NCBI GenBank assembly: GCA_002839855.1
Contig: PGYV01000009.1
Span: forward strand, 1-64,000
Length of the DNA: 64,000 nt
Source: Candidatus Goldiibacteriota bacterium HGW-Goldbacteria-1
GTDB lineage: Bacteria; Oederibacteriota; PGYV01
Direction: 5' to 3'
Shown: positions 23,881 to 32,257 of the stretch, piece by piece
Numbering within the stretch: position 1 is the first letter of the stretch
How the letters are laid out: every line of letters begins with the position of its first letter
Made by a program: the position numbers and the translations under genes
The notes under the pieces: generated by a model
Databases searched by the model: none
What the model was told of the DNA's origin: nothing
The model's input: the letters and a program-made list of their open reading frames with translations, nothing else

Positions 23881-24390
23881 TTATTTAAATCCATATTTTT
23901 TTACACTTTCATCTTTTGGTTTTTCTATCATTCTTCTTAAAGTTTCAAAAATTGCGTATATGTTTTTTTCACCTTTTTCCATTCTCACTTCAATTTCCCT
24001 TATCTTTTTAAGAATCTCTTTATGTGATTCTATCATCTGCCTTAATTTCACAAATGTCCTCATAATAAGTATGTTTACCTGTACTGCCCTTTTGCTCCGA
24101 AGAATTCCGGACAACATAGCAACACCCTGTTCCGTGAATGCCCTTGGAAGTTTTCTTGTTCCTCCCCAACTTGATGTTCCAAAATGGAACTTCAAGTTTT
24201 GGAATTCTTCCTCTTTCAGTACAAACATAAAATCTTCCGGAAACCTATCAAGATTTCTTGATACAGCCTTATTTAGATTTTTAGTACTTACGCCATATAA
24301 GGATGCAATATCCTTATCCAAAATTACTTTATGCGAACGTATTACAAGTATTTTACTCTCTATCATTTCAACCGGAACAAGAGAATTCAT
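23881..24390 (-). CDS. ORF6N-domain DNA-binding protein
   Basis: A 169-aa protein with an N-terminal ORF6N (phage KilA-N-associated) domain: IESKILVIRSHKVILDKDIA, LYGVSTKNLNKAVSRN, FPEDFMFVLKEEEF and RAFTEQGVAMLSGILRSKRA. A coiled-coil C-terminus (about 120-165) follows. Such proteins are common in phage-derived and accessory regions; the function is usually unknown. No good Shine-Dalgarno is seen before its ATG; instead it overlaps by ATGA with a 14-codon leader ORF. Confidence 0.88.
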   Translation of the reverse strand: MNSLVPVEMIESKILVIRSHKVILDKDIASLYGVSTKNLNKAVSRNLDRFPEDFMFVLKEEEFQNLKFHFGTSSWGGTRKLPRAFTEQGVAMLSGILRSKRAVQVNILIMRTFVKLRQMIESHKEILKKIREIEVRMEKGEKNIYAIFETLRRMIEKPKDESVKKYGFK

Positions 24391-24431
24391 TGAATATAAC
24401 CGAAAAAAAACAAGGACATAATTTTATTCAT
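24387..24431 (-). CDS. 14-residue leader ORF coupled to the ORF6N gene
   Basis: ATG at 24431 with GAGGGG five nt upstream, encoding MNKIMSLFFFGYIQ, with its TGA overlapping the ORF6N ATG (ATGA at 24390-24387). The main gene lacks its own ribosome site, so re-initiation from this leader is a reasonable model. The gene is too short to test by similarity. Confidence 0.5.
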   Translation of the reverse strand: MNKIMSLFFFGYIQ

Positions 24432-24473
24432 AATACCCCTCTATGAGTTTTTATGAGATTTAAATACTTTGTA

Positions 24474-24501
24474 AGTATAATTCAGACTCTATTTTTGTCA
24501 A
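24474..24501 (-). promoter_or_regulatory. Promoter of the ORF6N gene
   Basis: Minus strand TTGACA (24501-24496), 16-bp spacer, TATACT (24479-24474). Predicted start about 24467, leaving a leader of about 36 nt before the small upstream ORF. Confidence 0.7.
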
Positions 24502-24524
24502 TTAAAAAAAATACTTTTAATATT

Positions 24525-25085
24525 TCATACGAATTTTCTTAATTTTAAACAGTAATTCTTTTTTGCTGCGGTTACATCAAGAACTTCATGCATTACTTTT
24601 GCCCTTTCTTTTATATCCATCCCAGCGGAGTCATTTTTTGCCTTAACAATTACCTGCCGTAATTCTTCCGCAGTCATAACGGTGGCCGCGATACAGTAAT
24701 AACTTTTAGAGCGGCCTTCATTAAAATCATTCAGCATTTCTTTCAACAGTTTTTCTTTTACTTTCTGTCCCTTAATAAACTCTTTAACACCGTATTTTTG
24801 AACAAAAGCAATATCACCCTCAAGTGTCTGATAGCATTTAAAAGAGTCGTGCTTTTTCCCGGCTTCCCTGTGTTTTTTCCATTTACCGCACGTTTTATTT
24901 TCTTCACAATCCCAGCAGAATTCAATCCCTTTATTTTTTACAGCACAGGTGATAAACGGGCATCCCGCGGACATTCTATAAGCGCTTTTACACCCCGGGC
25001 ATCTGCTTTTTGCGTCTGTGTGATAATTGGGGCAAAGCCTGCACGATAACCCGCATATCCCCATTTCAGGATGTTTTATTTTCAT
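24525..25085 (-). CDS. DUF3795-type Cys-rich protein
   Basis: A 186-aa protein from the ATG at 25085 (GGGAT upstream; another ATG lies four codons earlier without a site). The N-terminal 80 residues are packed with cysteines: CGLSCRLCPNY, RCPGCKS, GCPFITCAV, FCWDCEENKTCGKW, as in DUF3795 proteins, suggesting a zinc or iron-sulfur binding domain. The C-terminus is helical. Function unknown. It stands alone between ORF6N and a repeat-filled spacer. Confidence 0.82.
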   Translation of the reverse strand: MKIKHPEMGICGLSCRLCPNYHTDAKSRCPGCKSAYRMSAGCPFITCAVKNKGIEFCWDCEENKTCGKWKKHREAGKKHDSFKCYQTLEGDIAFVQKYGVKEFIKGQKVKEKLLKEMLNDFNEGRSKSYYCIAATVMTAEELRQVIVKAKNDSAGMDIKERAKVMHEVLDVTAAKKNYCLKLRKFV

Positions 25086-25144
25086 AACATATCCCATAAT
25101 GAATTTTTAATTCCCGATAACCGCTCCCGTTTAAAAACTAAACC

Positions 25145-25218
25145 CGCGGGCTGAAGACCCGCGTCTACCACTGCAAATTCAACTAATCAAAGCGAGACGC
25201 AATATATTGCGTCTCTAC
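25145..25218. repeat. Two palindromic repeats, one of each family
   Basis: CGCGGGCTGAAGACCCGCG (25145-25163) followed by TCTACC, then the 22-bp palindrome with arms GAGACGCAATA/TATTGCGTCTC (25194-25215). Both families occur here within 75 bp, showing that they target the same kind of spacer. Confidence 0.75.
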
Positions 25219-25259
25219 TATAAAGAACGAATAATAACCGCGGACGGAGTTTATGGCAA

Positions 25260-25637
25260 TTACGGCGTATATGTTTTCTGCCTGACCACGCTTCCATTCC
25301 TATAATACTCTGACTTTATCAGTTTGCCCTGTTTGTCATAATATTTAAATTCGCCGACGCGTTTGCCTTTTTTTATAACACCTTCGTGTTCTTTCACATT
25401 ACCCTCGTAGTAAAAAACTATCATGCCGTTGGCTGAGCCTTTTTTAACTTCCTGCGTTATCTTTATATCGCCGGATTCGTAATACCAGATAAGTTTGCCG
25501 TGCTTAAGCCCTTTGACAATGGGTATTTCTGCCAGCAGCTTTCCTGAAGGATAAAATACCTTTTCTATTTTTTCAGGTTTGGCCGTACACGCCGCCATTA
25601 ACAGCAGCGCTATAAAAATTACCGAGATTTTTTTCAT
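25260..25637 (-). CDS. YwqK/MORN_2-repeat lipoprotein
   Basis: A 125-aa lipoprotein: signal with lipobox LLMAAC (Cys17) and four to five MORN_2-type repeats (YPSGKLLAEIPIVKGLKHGK, YYESGDIKITQEVKKGSANG, YYEGNVKEHEGVIKKGKRVG, YYDKQGKLIKSEYYRNG). Proteins with this repeat are often labelled YwqK-family antitoxins, but the lipobox argues for an envelope location. The ATG overlaps the upstream stop codon by one base (TGATG). It is the last gene of the long operon that starts at 32139. Confidence 0.82.
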   Translation of the reverse strand: MKKISVIFIALLLMAACTAKPEKIEKVFYPSGKLLAEIPIVKGLKHGKLIWYYESGDIKITQEVKKGSANGMIVFYYEGNVKEHEGVIKKGKRVGEFKYYDKQGKLIKSEYYRNGSVVRQKTYTP

Positions 25638-25849
25638 CAGATTCGTTTCCCGTCCTTATATTTTGCCTTTGTATCAGGTTTTATTTCCTGCTGCTCTTTT
25701 TCAAGCACTTCTTTTTCTTTTTTAATAAGTTCTTCTTTAAAGTTTTTTTTATGCTTTCCTTTGTTGTGCGCGGGCTGGACTGCATTGTGCCTCTGGTCAA
25801 TGCGCATTGACCTGTCAGTGTCAATAGGAGTCAGTTTTTCATCGCTCAT
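25637..25849 (-). CDS. Small hydrophilic protein of unknown function
   Basis: A 70-aa Lys/Glu-rich protein without cysteines, signal peptide or membrane helix. Start ATG 25849 chosen because GGGGGTG lies 6 nt upstream. The C-terminal half (FKEELIKKEKEVLEKEQQEI) should form a helix. It sits between aroE and the YwqK-like lipoprotein with tight spacing (23 bp and a one-base overlap), which supports that it is translated. I do not recognise a family. Confidence 0.6.
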   Translation of the reverse strand: MSDEKLTPIDTDRSMRIDQRHNAVQPAHNKGKHKKNFKEELIKKEKEVLEKEQQEIKPDTKAKYKDGKRI

Positions 25850-25872
25850 ACAACACACCCCCTTAAAACAAT

Positions 25873-26709
25873 TTATTTTTTATTAAAGTATTTATTAAGT
25901 TTCTCTTTTATAAGCGGATAGTCGGATTTTTTTCCTGTCCATATTTTAAAAGATTCCATCCCCTGATAAATTAGCATATCCAGCCCGTTTATTATTTTCG
26001 CGCCCATCTTTTCCCCGCGCGCCAGAAACTCCGTTTTTTCGGGGTTGTAAATAATATCATAAACAACCGCGCCTTTTTTTAACTTTTCAATTTCATACAC
26101 CACGTGATTGCCGTGCATGCCGACTGACGTGCAGTTAATTATAAAATCCGCGGAGGCAATAACTTTATCTTTTGCAGCGCTTTTTTTAATATCCCCTATC
26201 ACGGCTTTTTTTAATCCCAGTTTCTTAACAAGATTTTTTGTCATTGGAATATCTATGTTATAAATATAAAAGTTGGAAGGTTTCTGTGTCATCAAAGCGT
26301 AGCCAATTGCATGCGCCGCGCCGCCGGCTCCCAGCATTACCGCTTTTTTGCCTTTAAGATTTATCTTTGCTTTTTTCAGAGTGGCAAGAAACCCCAGATA
26401 GTCCGTATTGTATCCCGTAAGCCTGCCATTGACGTTTTTAACGGTATTAACCGCACCTATTCGTTCTGCCGCTGCGTCAATTTCATCCAGCAGAGGCATT
26501 ACAGCGTGCTTGTGCGGAATTGTGACGTTAATACCCTTTATATTTTCTTTTCTTACGCGCTCTATCATGGCGGGTACATTTTCCGGTTCTGTTTCAAACA
26601 CCCTGTATTCCCAGTTCATTTTGTATTTTTTAAACACAGCGTTGTGCATTACAGGTGATAAGGTATGGGAAAGAGGAAACCCGATTATTCCGGTGATTGT
26701 TTTTTTCAT
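25873..26709 (-). CDS. aroE: Shikimate dehydrogenase
   Basis: A 278-aa AroE that reduces 3-dehydroshikimate with NADPH in the chorismate pathway. Substrate site FPLSHTLSP (11-19), catalytic Lys67 in NVTIPHK, Asp103 in GYNTD, nucleotide-binding loop GAGGAAHA (127-134) and C-terminal NGLDMLIYQG. No other aro gene is nearby. It follows pmbA by 20 bp in the same operon. Confidence 0.97.
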   Translation of the reverse strand: MKKTITGIIGFPLSHTLSPVMHNAVFKKYKMNWEYRVFETEPENVPAMIERVRKENIKGINVTIPHKHAVMPLLDEIDAAAERIGAVNTVKNVNGRLTGYNTDYLGFLATLKKAKINLKGKKAVMLGAGGAAHAIGYALMTQKPSNFYIYNIDIPMTKNLVKKLGLKKAVIGDIKKSAAKDKVIASADFIINCTSVGMHGNHVVYEIEKLKKGAVVYDIIYNPEKTEFLARGEKMGAKIINGLDMLIYQGMESFKIWTGKKSDYPLIKEKLNKYFNKK

Positions 26710-26729
26710 TATCTGCTCCTGATTATCTT

Positions 26730-28046
26730 TTATCTTCCTGCAGCTGTCATATCCCCTATTACAATTGTGGGGCTTCCATAATTAAAATAAAATACGCTGT
26801 CCTCACATACATCTTTCACATTCATTAACACGTCTTTTATATTGCCTGTTACAAGCATTTCCTTTACCGCCTGCTTTATTTCCCCTTTTTCCAGCAGCCA
26901 CCCGTTTAAACCAAGCGAAAAATTACCGGACACAGGGTCAGCGGTATGAAGCCCCATTAAAGAGTTTATTATAAGGCCGCTGCCTTTCATTATTTTATCT
27001 TTCCTGGAATCCCCCGGCACAATGTAGAAGTTGGACACCCCGCATTCCGGAAGCGTCTTAAAACTGCCGCGTATGCCGTTGCCGCCCGGCGTTTTTTTAA
27101 AGAAATCCGCGGATGATATGTCATATAAAAATTCCATAAGCCTGCCGTGTTTAATAAGCATTTTATTGGCGCCGGCAGTCCCTTCGCCGTCTGTTCCAAA
27201 ACTGCCCGCGCGAAAAGTCAGAAGCGCATCATCATTAATATTAAGTATGGACGAAGCAACCGTGTCGCCTTCTTTATTGGCGCCAAAAAGCGATTTGCCC
27301 TTGCGGATATTGGAAGCGTAAAATAACGGCGCAAGTATCTGCAAAAAATCCACAGCAGCCTGAGGCGGCAGTATAAGGTCGTATCTTCCTGTCTTTAACG
27401 CGCCGCCGCCTAAAAGCATATCCGCTTTTTGTGCGGCCTCACGGCCAAGCGCTTCAGCGTTAATATCCTTAAATACACACGAACCTGTCATAACCTCTGA
27501 CGCTTCCTGAACGGCGCCGTCTGAAGATATTGCGGAAGTAAAACAGTAAAAATAAGTCTTGTCAGATGAAGAAACAGCGCCCTGCGTGTTCATGTAATGG
27601 GAGCTGCTTTTTACGTCTGTAAGATTTGTATCCCTTACAAACTTAACTTTTTTTCCGTATTTTTTTACCGCCGCTTCAGTTTCAAGCGCCTTGTCCTGCC
27701 TTATCTTTGAAGTGATACTGCTGTAATCAGGGTCAATGGTATCCGGAGGGGTGCATTTGCAGAAAGACGGCATTGTATATGTTTCATATCCTTCTATAAG
27801 GGCCGTGTCAGCGGCTTTATGAACCGCATTCTTTGCCTCTGCCGCATCTTTAGCCGTGAAATATGAAAAACCCATTTTTCCGTTTTTAAAAACCCTTACA
27901 GCACACCCAAAAGAATCTGACTGCCTTATCTGGTCAATTTCACCGTCGTTAACCATTGTTTCATTTTTAAGGTTTTCTTCGCAGTAAGCGTCGCCTTTTA
28001 ACCCAAGCGCGTTTATTTCTGCAAGTACAGTTTTTAAGATTTCCAC
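26730..28046 (-). CDS. pmbA: TldE/PmbA-family metallopeptidase subunit
   Basis: A 438-aa protein of the TldD/PmbA family: N-terminal domain with RQSDSFGCAVRVFKNGKMGFSY, central region and C-terminal GNFSLGLNGWLLEKGEIKQAVKEMLVTGNI, typical of PmbA (TldE). TldD and TldE form a heterodimeric zinc peptidase that degrades unfolded or RiPP-type peptides; the metal site is in TldD, which is not in this window. The gene overlaps the rsmE end by 13 bp. Confidence 0.92.
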   Translation of the reverse strand: MEILKTVLAEINALGLKGDAYCEENLKNETMVNDGEIDQIRQSDSFGCAVRVFKNGKMGFSYFTAKDAAEAKNAVHKAADTALIEGYETYTMPSFCKCTPPDTIDPDYSSITSKIRQDKALETEAAVKKYGKKVKFVRDTNLTDVKSSSHYMNTQGAVSSSDKTYFYCFTSAISSDGAVQEASEVMTGSCVFKDINAEALGREAAQKADMLLGGGALKTGRYDLILPPQAAVDFLQILAPLFYASNIRKGKSLFGANKEGDTVASSILNINDDALLTFRAGSFGTDGEGTAGANKMLIKHGRLMEFLYDISSADFFKKTPGGNGIRGSFKTLPECGVSNFYIVPGDSRKDKIMKGSGLIINSLMGLHTADPVSGNFSLGLNGWLLEKGEIKQAVKEMLVTGNIKDVLMNVKDVCEDSVFYFNYGSPTIVIGDMTAAGR

Positions 28047-28783
28047 GTGCTTCTCCTTATCGCCTGCACCAGAACAGTTGCCGCCGCAATGGCCGCGGTT
28101 TCCGCCCTTAAAATGGTATCGCCTATGCTGACCGGTATGAATTCTTTTTTTATCAGGATTTCCGCTTCTGATTCGTCAAAGCCGCCTTCGGGCCCTATTA
28201 TAAAATATACCTTTTCTTCAAACCCTTCAAGTTTTACCGCTTCATCTATCAAAAAATTCTTTTCTTCTTTTTCATAAATAAAAAATTTAAGCGAATGTTC
28301 AGCAGTTTCAAGCGCGGATACGCTTTCAACAACCGGCAGTAATTTTGGTTTGTTCATTCTGCCGCACTGTTTTACGGCTGTATAAATTATCTTTTCCCAC
28401 CTGTCATTCTTTTTTTCTTCATCCTTAATTTTTATTATAGTGCGGTTTGTTATTACGGGTATTATTTCATCCACGCCAAGTTCGGTTAATTTTTCAAGCA
28501 TAAGTTCCATCTTATCTTTTTTAATAAGCGAAATTATGGCGCATATCTGCGCTGTGCTTTTCTTTCTGTCCCGTATTTTATTTAAGACTTTAATCCTTAT
28601 TACCCCGTCGTGCCTGTCTATTTCTTTTATTTCCGCTTCATATTCGCCGTGTTCATAGTTGAACACATTAACTTTCTCGCCCGGTTCCATCCGCAGCACG
28701 GTTACGGCGTGGTTGTAATCATTTCCTGTTATTTCCGCGCTTTCTTGTGATATCTTATTTACAAAAAACCTGTGGCGTGCCAT
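28034..28783 (-). CDS. rsmE: 16S rRNA (uracil1498-N3)-methyltransferase
   Basis: A 249-aa RsmE from the ATG at 28783 (AAGGAG upstream; the frame is open 16 codons further). N-terminal PUA-like part beginning MARHRFFVN, then a SPOUT domain with knot motifs: ELGVDEIIPVIT, IGPEGGF and SIGDTILRAETAAIAA. Methylates U1498 in the ribosomal decoding region. Embedded in the operon between the propeller lipoprotein and pmbA. Confidence 0.96.
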   Translation of the reverse strand: MARHRFFVNKISQESAEITGNDYNHAVTVLRMEPGEKVNVFNYEHGEYEAEIKEIDRHDGVIRIKVLNKIRDRKKSTAQICAIISLIKKDKMELMLEKLTELGVDEIIPVITNRTIIKIKDEEKKNDRWEKIIYTAVKQCGRMNKPKLLPVVESVSALETAEHSLKFFIYEKEEKNFLIDEAVKLEGFEEKVYFIIGPEGGFDESEAEILIKKEFIPVSIGDTILRAETAAIAAATVLVQAIRRSTWKS

Positions 28784-28820
28784 AAAACTCCTTATGCAGA
28801 CAATCTTCCTTTTTTTCCAG

Positions 28821-29693
28821 TTACGGTTCAAATACCTTTATGCTTGCCGCGTTTTCAACATAAACAAAAGTGTTGTTTACATCTATTAAAGACGGTTTTA
28901 TAACTTTACCGTTTCCTTCGCCGTAATCCGCCCACGTCTTTAATTTATTTCCGTTTGAACAGCTGTATTCCATTATCCCAGCTTCACAAGGCACATACAA
29001 AATTCCGTCTTTAACGTCTATTCCTTTTATATCCGTACCGGGCTCTATTTTTCTTAAAAAACCGCCGCTTAGATTTAAAAACGATATCCTGTCAAGCTCT
29101 GAATCCGCGACTACTATTTCATTATTATAAAAACACATATCAGAAATTTCCATAAACTGCCCGTCAGCCGTCCCCGCGGAGCCAATAATAATATTTGTGG
29201 AATTCAGTTTGTTTAAAATTATATCTTTATTGTACTTTTCAATATACGTCTCATAGGCTATATAAATAAAGCTGTCATCCACAATTACTTTATGGGCGTT
29301 AGCGGTAAGATTCACCGCAAAATCAGATAAAATACCCGATGTTGATATAACTGTTAAAGTATTTCCATCCGGCGCGCCCCACGCGTCAAGCACATAAATA
29401 TATGAATTATTCAGATGTACACTTTTGGGCGCTTTAAAAACATCCGGTTCTGTTTCCCATTTTTCATCGCCGTTTTTATCAAAACAATAAAGAAGCGCGG
29501 CGGTTTCATCAACAATAAAAATATCATTGCCATAAGCGTCAAAATCCGTCACTTCAGATAAATTGCCTATGCTTCCGGTATAGTGCATTCCGGCATAATT
29601 GGATGCTGCAGGGTCGGTGGGGTTAACACGTTTCATGTCCTTGCAGGATATTATAAATATAACTGCAATAACCATTACAATAATTTTTTTCAT
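28821..29693 (-). CDS. Propeller-type lipoprotein, module copy 2
   Basis: A 290-aa lipoprotein from the ATG at 29693 (AAGGTGG upstream). Lipobox FIISC near residue 17, the linker NPTDPAASNYAGMHYTG, then five to six short beta-blade repeats (FDAYGNDIFIVD, LNNSYIYVLDAW, VDDSFIYIAYE, FYNNEIVVADSE). C-terminal WADYGEGNGKV ... IKVFEP is homologous to the end of the gene at 30519-31385. Probably an exported six-bladed propeller of unknown ligand. The gene begins 2 bp after the stop of its TPR partner. Confidence 0.78.
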   Translation of the reverse strand: MKKIIVMVIAVIFIISCKDMKRVNPTDPAASNYAGMHYTGSIGNLSEVTDFDAYGNDIFIVDETAALLYCFDKNGDEKWETEPDVFKAPKSVHLNNSYIYVLDAWGAPDGNTLTVISTSGILSDFAVNLTANAHKVIVDDSFIYIAYETYIEKYNKDIILNKLNSTNIIIGSAGTADGQFMEISDMCFYNNEIVVADSELDRISFLNLSGGFLRKIEPGTDIKGIDVKDGILYVPCEAGIMEYSCSNGNKLKTWADYGEGNGKVIKPSLIDVNNTFVYVENAASIKVFEP

Positions 29694-29695
29694 AT

Positions 29696-30511
29696 TTACC
29701 ACCTTATTTCCGCGGACGCCATAACCGCGCCGCTTTCATTTATATACACAACACCTCTGGCTTCGGGGCTGTTATAACTTAACCCCGCGTCCACAATGCC
29801 GGCGGCATAAAGCCCGCCCGCTACCAGCCCGAAAATAAGCGCGCTTGTCGCGGCTTCTTCCGCTTTTTTAAAAGCCGCTTCCTGGTTTTCATTTGTCTTT
29901 AAATACTTGTCATATTTTGTATGCTGGTCTGCCACATTGTAAATTGTAAGGGCTGTACTAAGGGCAAATGACGCGCCCACTAATACCCCTTTTAAATGCT
30001 GCCCATTATGCATCTGCCCGAACCCAGGCAGCACGGCTGAACGCCAGATAGAATCTATGGGTTCCCTTGGCTGCGTGGCTTTCTGCTTTTTTTCTATAAA
30101 AGAATTATAATATTCCATAAAATCTTTGGCATCTTTATCTTCGGGGTCAAGTTCCATCACTTTTCTGAAAAGCGGAAGCGCGTATTTATGCTGTTTCATC
30201 TGATAGTAGCAGAATCCCGTATTTTTCCACCCTTCTTTAAACGTGGGGTCTATTTTAACCGACGCGTAAAAAAACCTTGCAGCATTTTTATAATCTTTTG
30301 CCTTAAACAGAGCTTCTCCCTTTTTAAAATACAACATTGCCTTGTCGCGCACAGGGTTTTTCATTTTTTCGGATTCAGTTTGCACCTGCTGAAGAAATAC
30401 AGACATGGCTTCATCTTCGCTCTGTGCTTTTTCTGTTTCTTCATAAAAAGCAGATGCCGCAGATGAAACGATTAAACAAATTATTATCATGAACAAAATA
30501 CTTTTTTTCAT
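29696..30511 (-). CDS. TPR-DUF5683 membrane protein, module copy 2
   Basis: A 271-aa exported protein: signal peptide (1-21), TPR pairs (about 55-130, YFKKGEALFKAKDYKNAARFF), then SIWRSAVLPGFGQMHNGQHL, the signature of DUF5683, with two C-terminal membrane helices (about 168-190 and 222-245). Homologous throughout to the protein at 31387-32139. Likely an outer- or inner-membrane scaffold. It alternates with a propeller lipoprotein in a duplicated two-gene module. Confidence 0.8.
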   Translation of the reverse strand: MKKSILFMIIICLIVSSAASAFYEETEKAQSEDEAMSVFLQQVQTESEKMKNPVRDKAMLYFKKGEALFKAKDYKNAARFFYASVKIDPTFKEGWKNTGFCYYQMKQHKYALPLFRKVMELDPEDKDAKDFMEYYNSFIEKKQKATQPREPIDSIWRSAVLPGFGQMHNGQHLKGVLVGASFALSTALTIYNVADQHTKYDKYLKTNENQEAAFKKAEEAATSALIFGLVAGGLYAAGIVDAGLSYNSPEARGVVYINESGAVMASAEIRW

Positions 30512-30518
30512 CTTATTT

Positions 30519-31385
30519 TTACTCCCCGAATTTCTTTATAGTTGAACCGTCCTGGATATATATTAACCCGTCAGCGGCATTATAGGCAATACTTTTTCCG
30601 TTTAAAACCCTGCCCGGCCCTTCGCCAAAATCCCCCCACTTAAGCAAAACTTCAAGCGCGCCGTCTGTTTTGTAAACCGCGCTTTCCGACAATATTTGCA
30701 GCGCGCCTTCCTGAATACATGCATCTATAATATTGGCGGTAAAATCAATTACCTGCGGATTGCTTAAATTCTGGTCGTATTTAATTACCTGTTTTTTATT
30801 AAGTTTGTTTACCACATATACGGAAGTGTTGAACTTAAAAATCTCCCCCGGAGTAAAGTAACCCTGCGCGGTCACGCTTACAGGTACAGTTAACTGCGCG
30901 CCGCCGGTGTCAGAAATACGGTATATTTCATTGTCATATTCGTTGGAAATGTATAAATTGCCGTTCATCCATTCTATATATAAGCTGTCAATTCCCGAAG
31001 AAGCGGTAAAGGCAAGCGGGGTTATCGTATTAAACATATCATTCTGAATTTTCTGCACGTTTTCGGACCTGTCAACGCCATAAATATTTCCGCTGTCATC
31101 CGCGCATATATCAGAAATTCCGCTAAACAAACCAAGCGGCGTACCTGATGCCGTTTTTACAACGCAGCCGCCGTAATTTTCTTTTGTCACAGCGTAAGCA
31201 ATATAGCCGCCGGCGTAAGCAATTGATTCTATCTGAAAATCTGCAGGATAAAGTTCTTCCCCTTTATAGGTAATTCCCCTGTAGTCTGCCGAAGACGGAT
31301 CACACGGATTTTTCCGTGAAAGTTCGCTGCATCCGGAAAAAACAGCTGTTAAAATCAGTATGAAAAGAAGGTTAAATTTACGCAT
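30519..31385 (-). CDS. Propeller-type lipoprotein, module copy 1
   Basis: A 288-aa lipoprotein: lipobox VFSGC (Cys19), linker KNPCDPSSADYRGITYKG, and repeated short blades such as FSGISDICADDSGNIYGVD and WMNGNLYISNEYDNEIYRIS. The C-terminus LLKWGDFGEGPGRVL ... STIKKFGE matches copy 2. A second Cys follows in the NPCDP linker. It starts one base after the stop of the upstream TPR gene, so the two must be translated together. Confidence 0.78.
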   Translation of the reverse strand: MRKFNLLFILILTAVFSGCSELSRKNPCDPSSADYRGITYKGEELYPADFQIESIAYAGGYIAYAVTKENYGGCVVKTASGTPLGLFSGISDICADDSGNIYGVDRSENVQKIQNDMFNTITPLAFTASSGIDSLYIEWMNGNLYISNEYDNEIYRISDTGGAQLTVPVSVTAQGYFTPGEIFKFNTSVYVVNKLNKKQVIKYDQNLSNPQVIDFTANIIDACIQEGALQILSESAVYKTDGALEVLLKWGDFGEGPGRVLNGKSIAYNAADGLIYIQDGSTIKKFGE

Positions 31386-31386
31386 A

Positions 31387-32139
31387 TTAATACCTGTAGT
31401 TTATGATATTAAAGGCAAGCATATCGCCTTTTATTTCTATCATAGAATTCATTTTGTTCATATCCACACCGATTTTATCATACTCCGCGCCTGTCATGAA
31501 GCCGTCCACTATGGAAATAAGCCACACGGTTCCAAGCATGGCAAGCGGTATGATTACGCGGCTGTTAGCATCCTGCGCGGCCTTATATTTTAAATCAAAA
31601 TCAGTATTGGCGTTGTAATAAGCGTCCACAGCCTGCTGCTGATCAATTGTATATTTAATTACCGCAGCGGTGCTGGCAAGAAATGAGAGCGAGTATATGT
31701 ACCCTTTTACAAGCTCGTCATTGTAAAACTGCCCAAGGCCCGGAAACACCGCGGAGCGCCACATAATATCGCCTTTTAATTTCTTCTGCTTTTTTCCTGC
31801 TGCGGCTGTTTTGGAAGGCTCATTTATTTTGGGGTTTATCATATCCAGATATTTTTCAGCAGTTTTTTCGCCGGGTTTTATCATAAGCACGTATTTGAAA
31901 ATAAGCTTGGCATTACGGTACTTTTTCATGTTGTAATAGCACATTCCAAGCCCAAGCCACGCCTGCCACATTTTTTTATCTTTCTTGACTGCAGCATTAT
32001 AATATTGAAGGGCCTTATTAAGGTCATTCTGCTTATGGTAGGTTATGGCATATTTGTAATATTTGACAGCCAGACTGTCAGCGGCAAAAACATTTGTGAT
32101 AAAAACAGTAAGTAATACCGTTATTACAAGCCTTTTCAA
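31387..32139 (-). CDS. TPR-DUF5683 membrane protein, module copy 1
   Basis: A 250-aa exported protein starting at TTG 32139: signal peptide (cleavage after VFA), TPR region (about 25-105, YYKYAITYHKQNDLNKALQYY), then IMWRSAVFPGLGQFYNDELV as in DUF5683, followed by two membrane helices (about 150-170 and 198-217). First gene of a nine-gene minus-strand operon running to 25260. A promoter is not obvious in the 118-bp spacer upstream. Confidence 0.8.
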   Translation of the reverse strand: MKRLVITVLLTVFITNVFAADSLAVKYYKYAITYHKQNDLNKALQYYNAAVKKDKKMWQAWLGLGMCYYNMKKYRNAKLIFKYVLMIKPGEKTAEKYLDMINPKINEPSKTAAAGKKQKKLKGDIMWRSAVFPGLGQFYNDELVKGYIYSLSFLASTAAVIKYTIDQQQAVDAYYNANTDFDLKYKAAQDANSRVIIPLAMLGTVWLISIVDGFMTGAEYDKIGVDMNKMNSMIEIKGDMLAFNIINYRY

Positions 32140-32257
32140 CTCTTTGCCACCCCGTGATATTTTGTCGGTTATCTTAAATTTACCAAAAAATCTGGCAAAA
32201 TGAAAGGTATATTTGGGTTTTTCAATACGGGACAGGTGTATTAAAAGTACCCGCCAA

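Noticed and set aside
20957-24390. Prophage remnant (HTH, ORF6N, antitoxin genes)
   Set aside because: No integrase, structural or lysis genes; these genes are scattered among housekeeping genes such as pldA.
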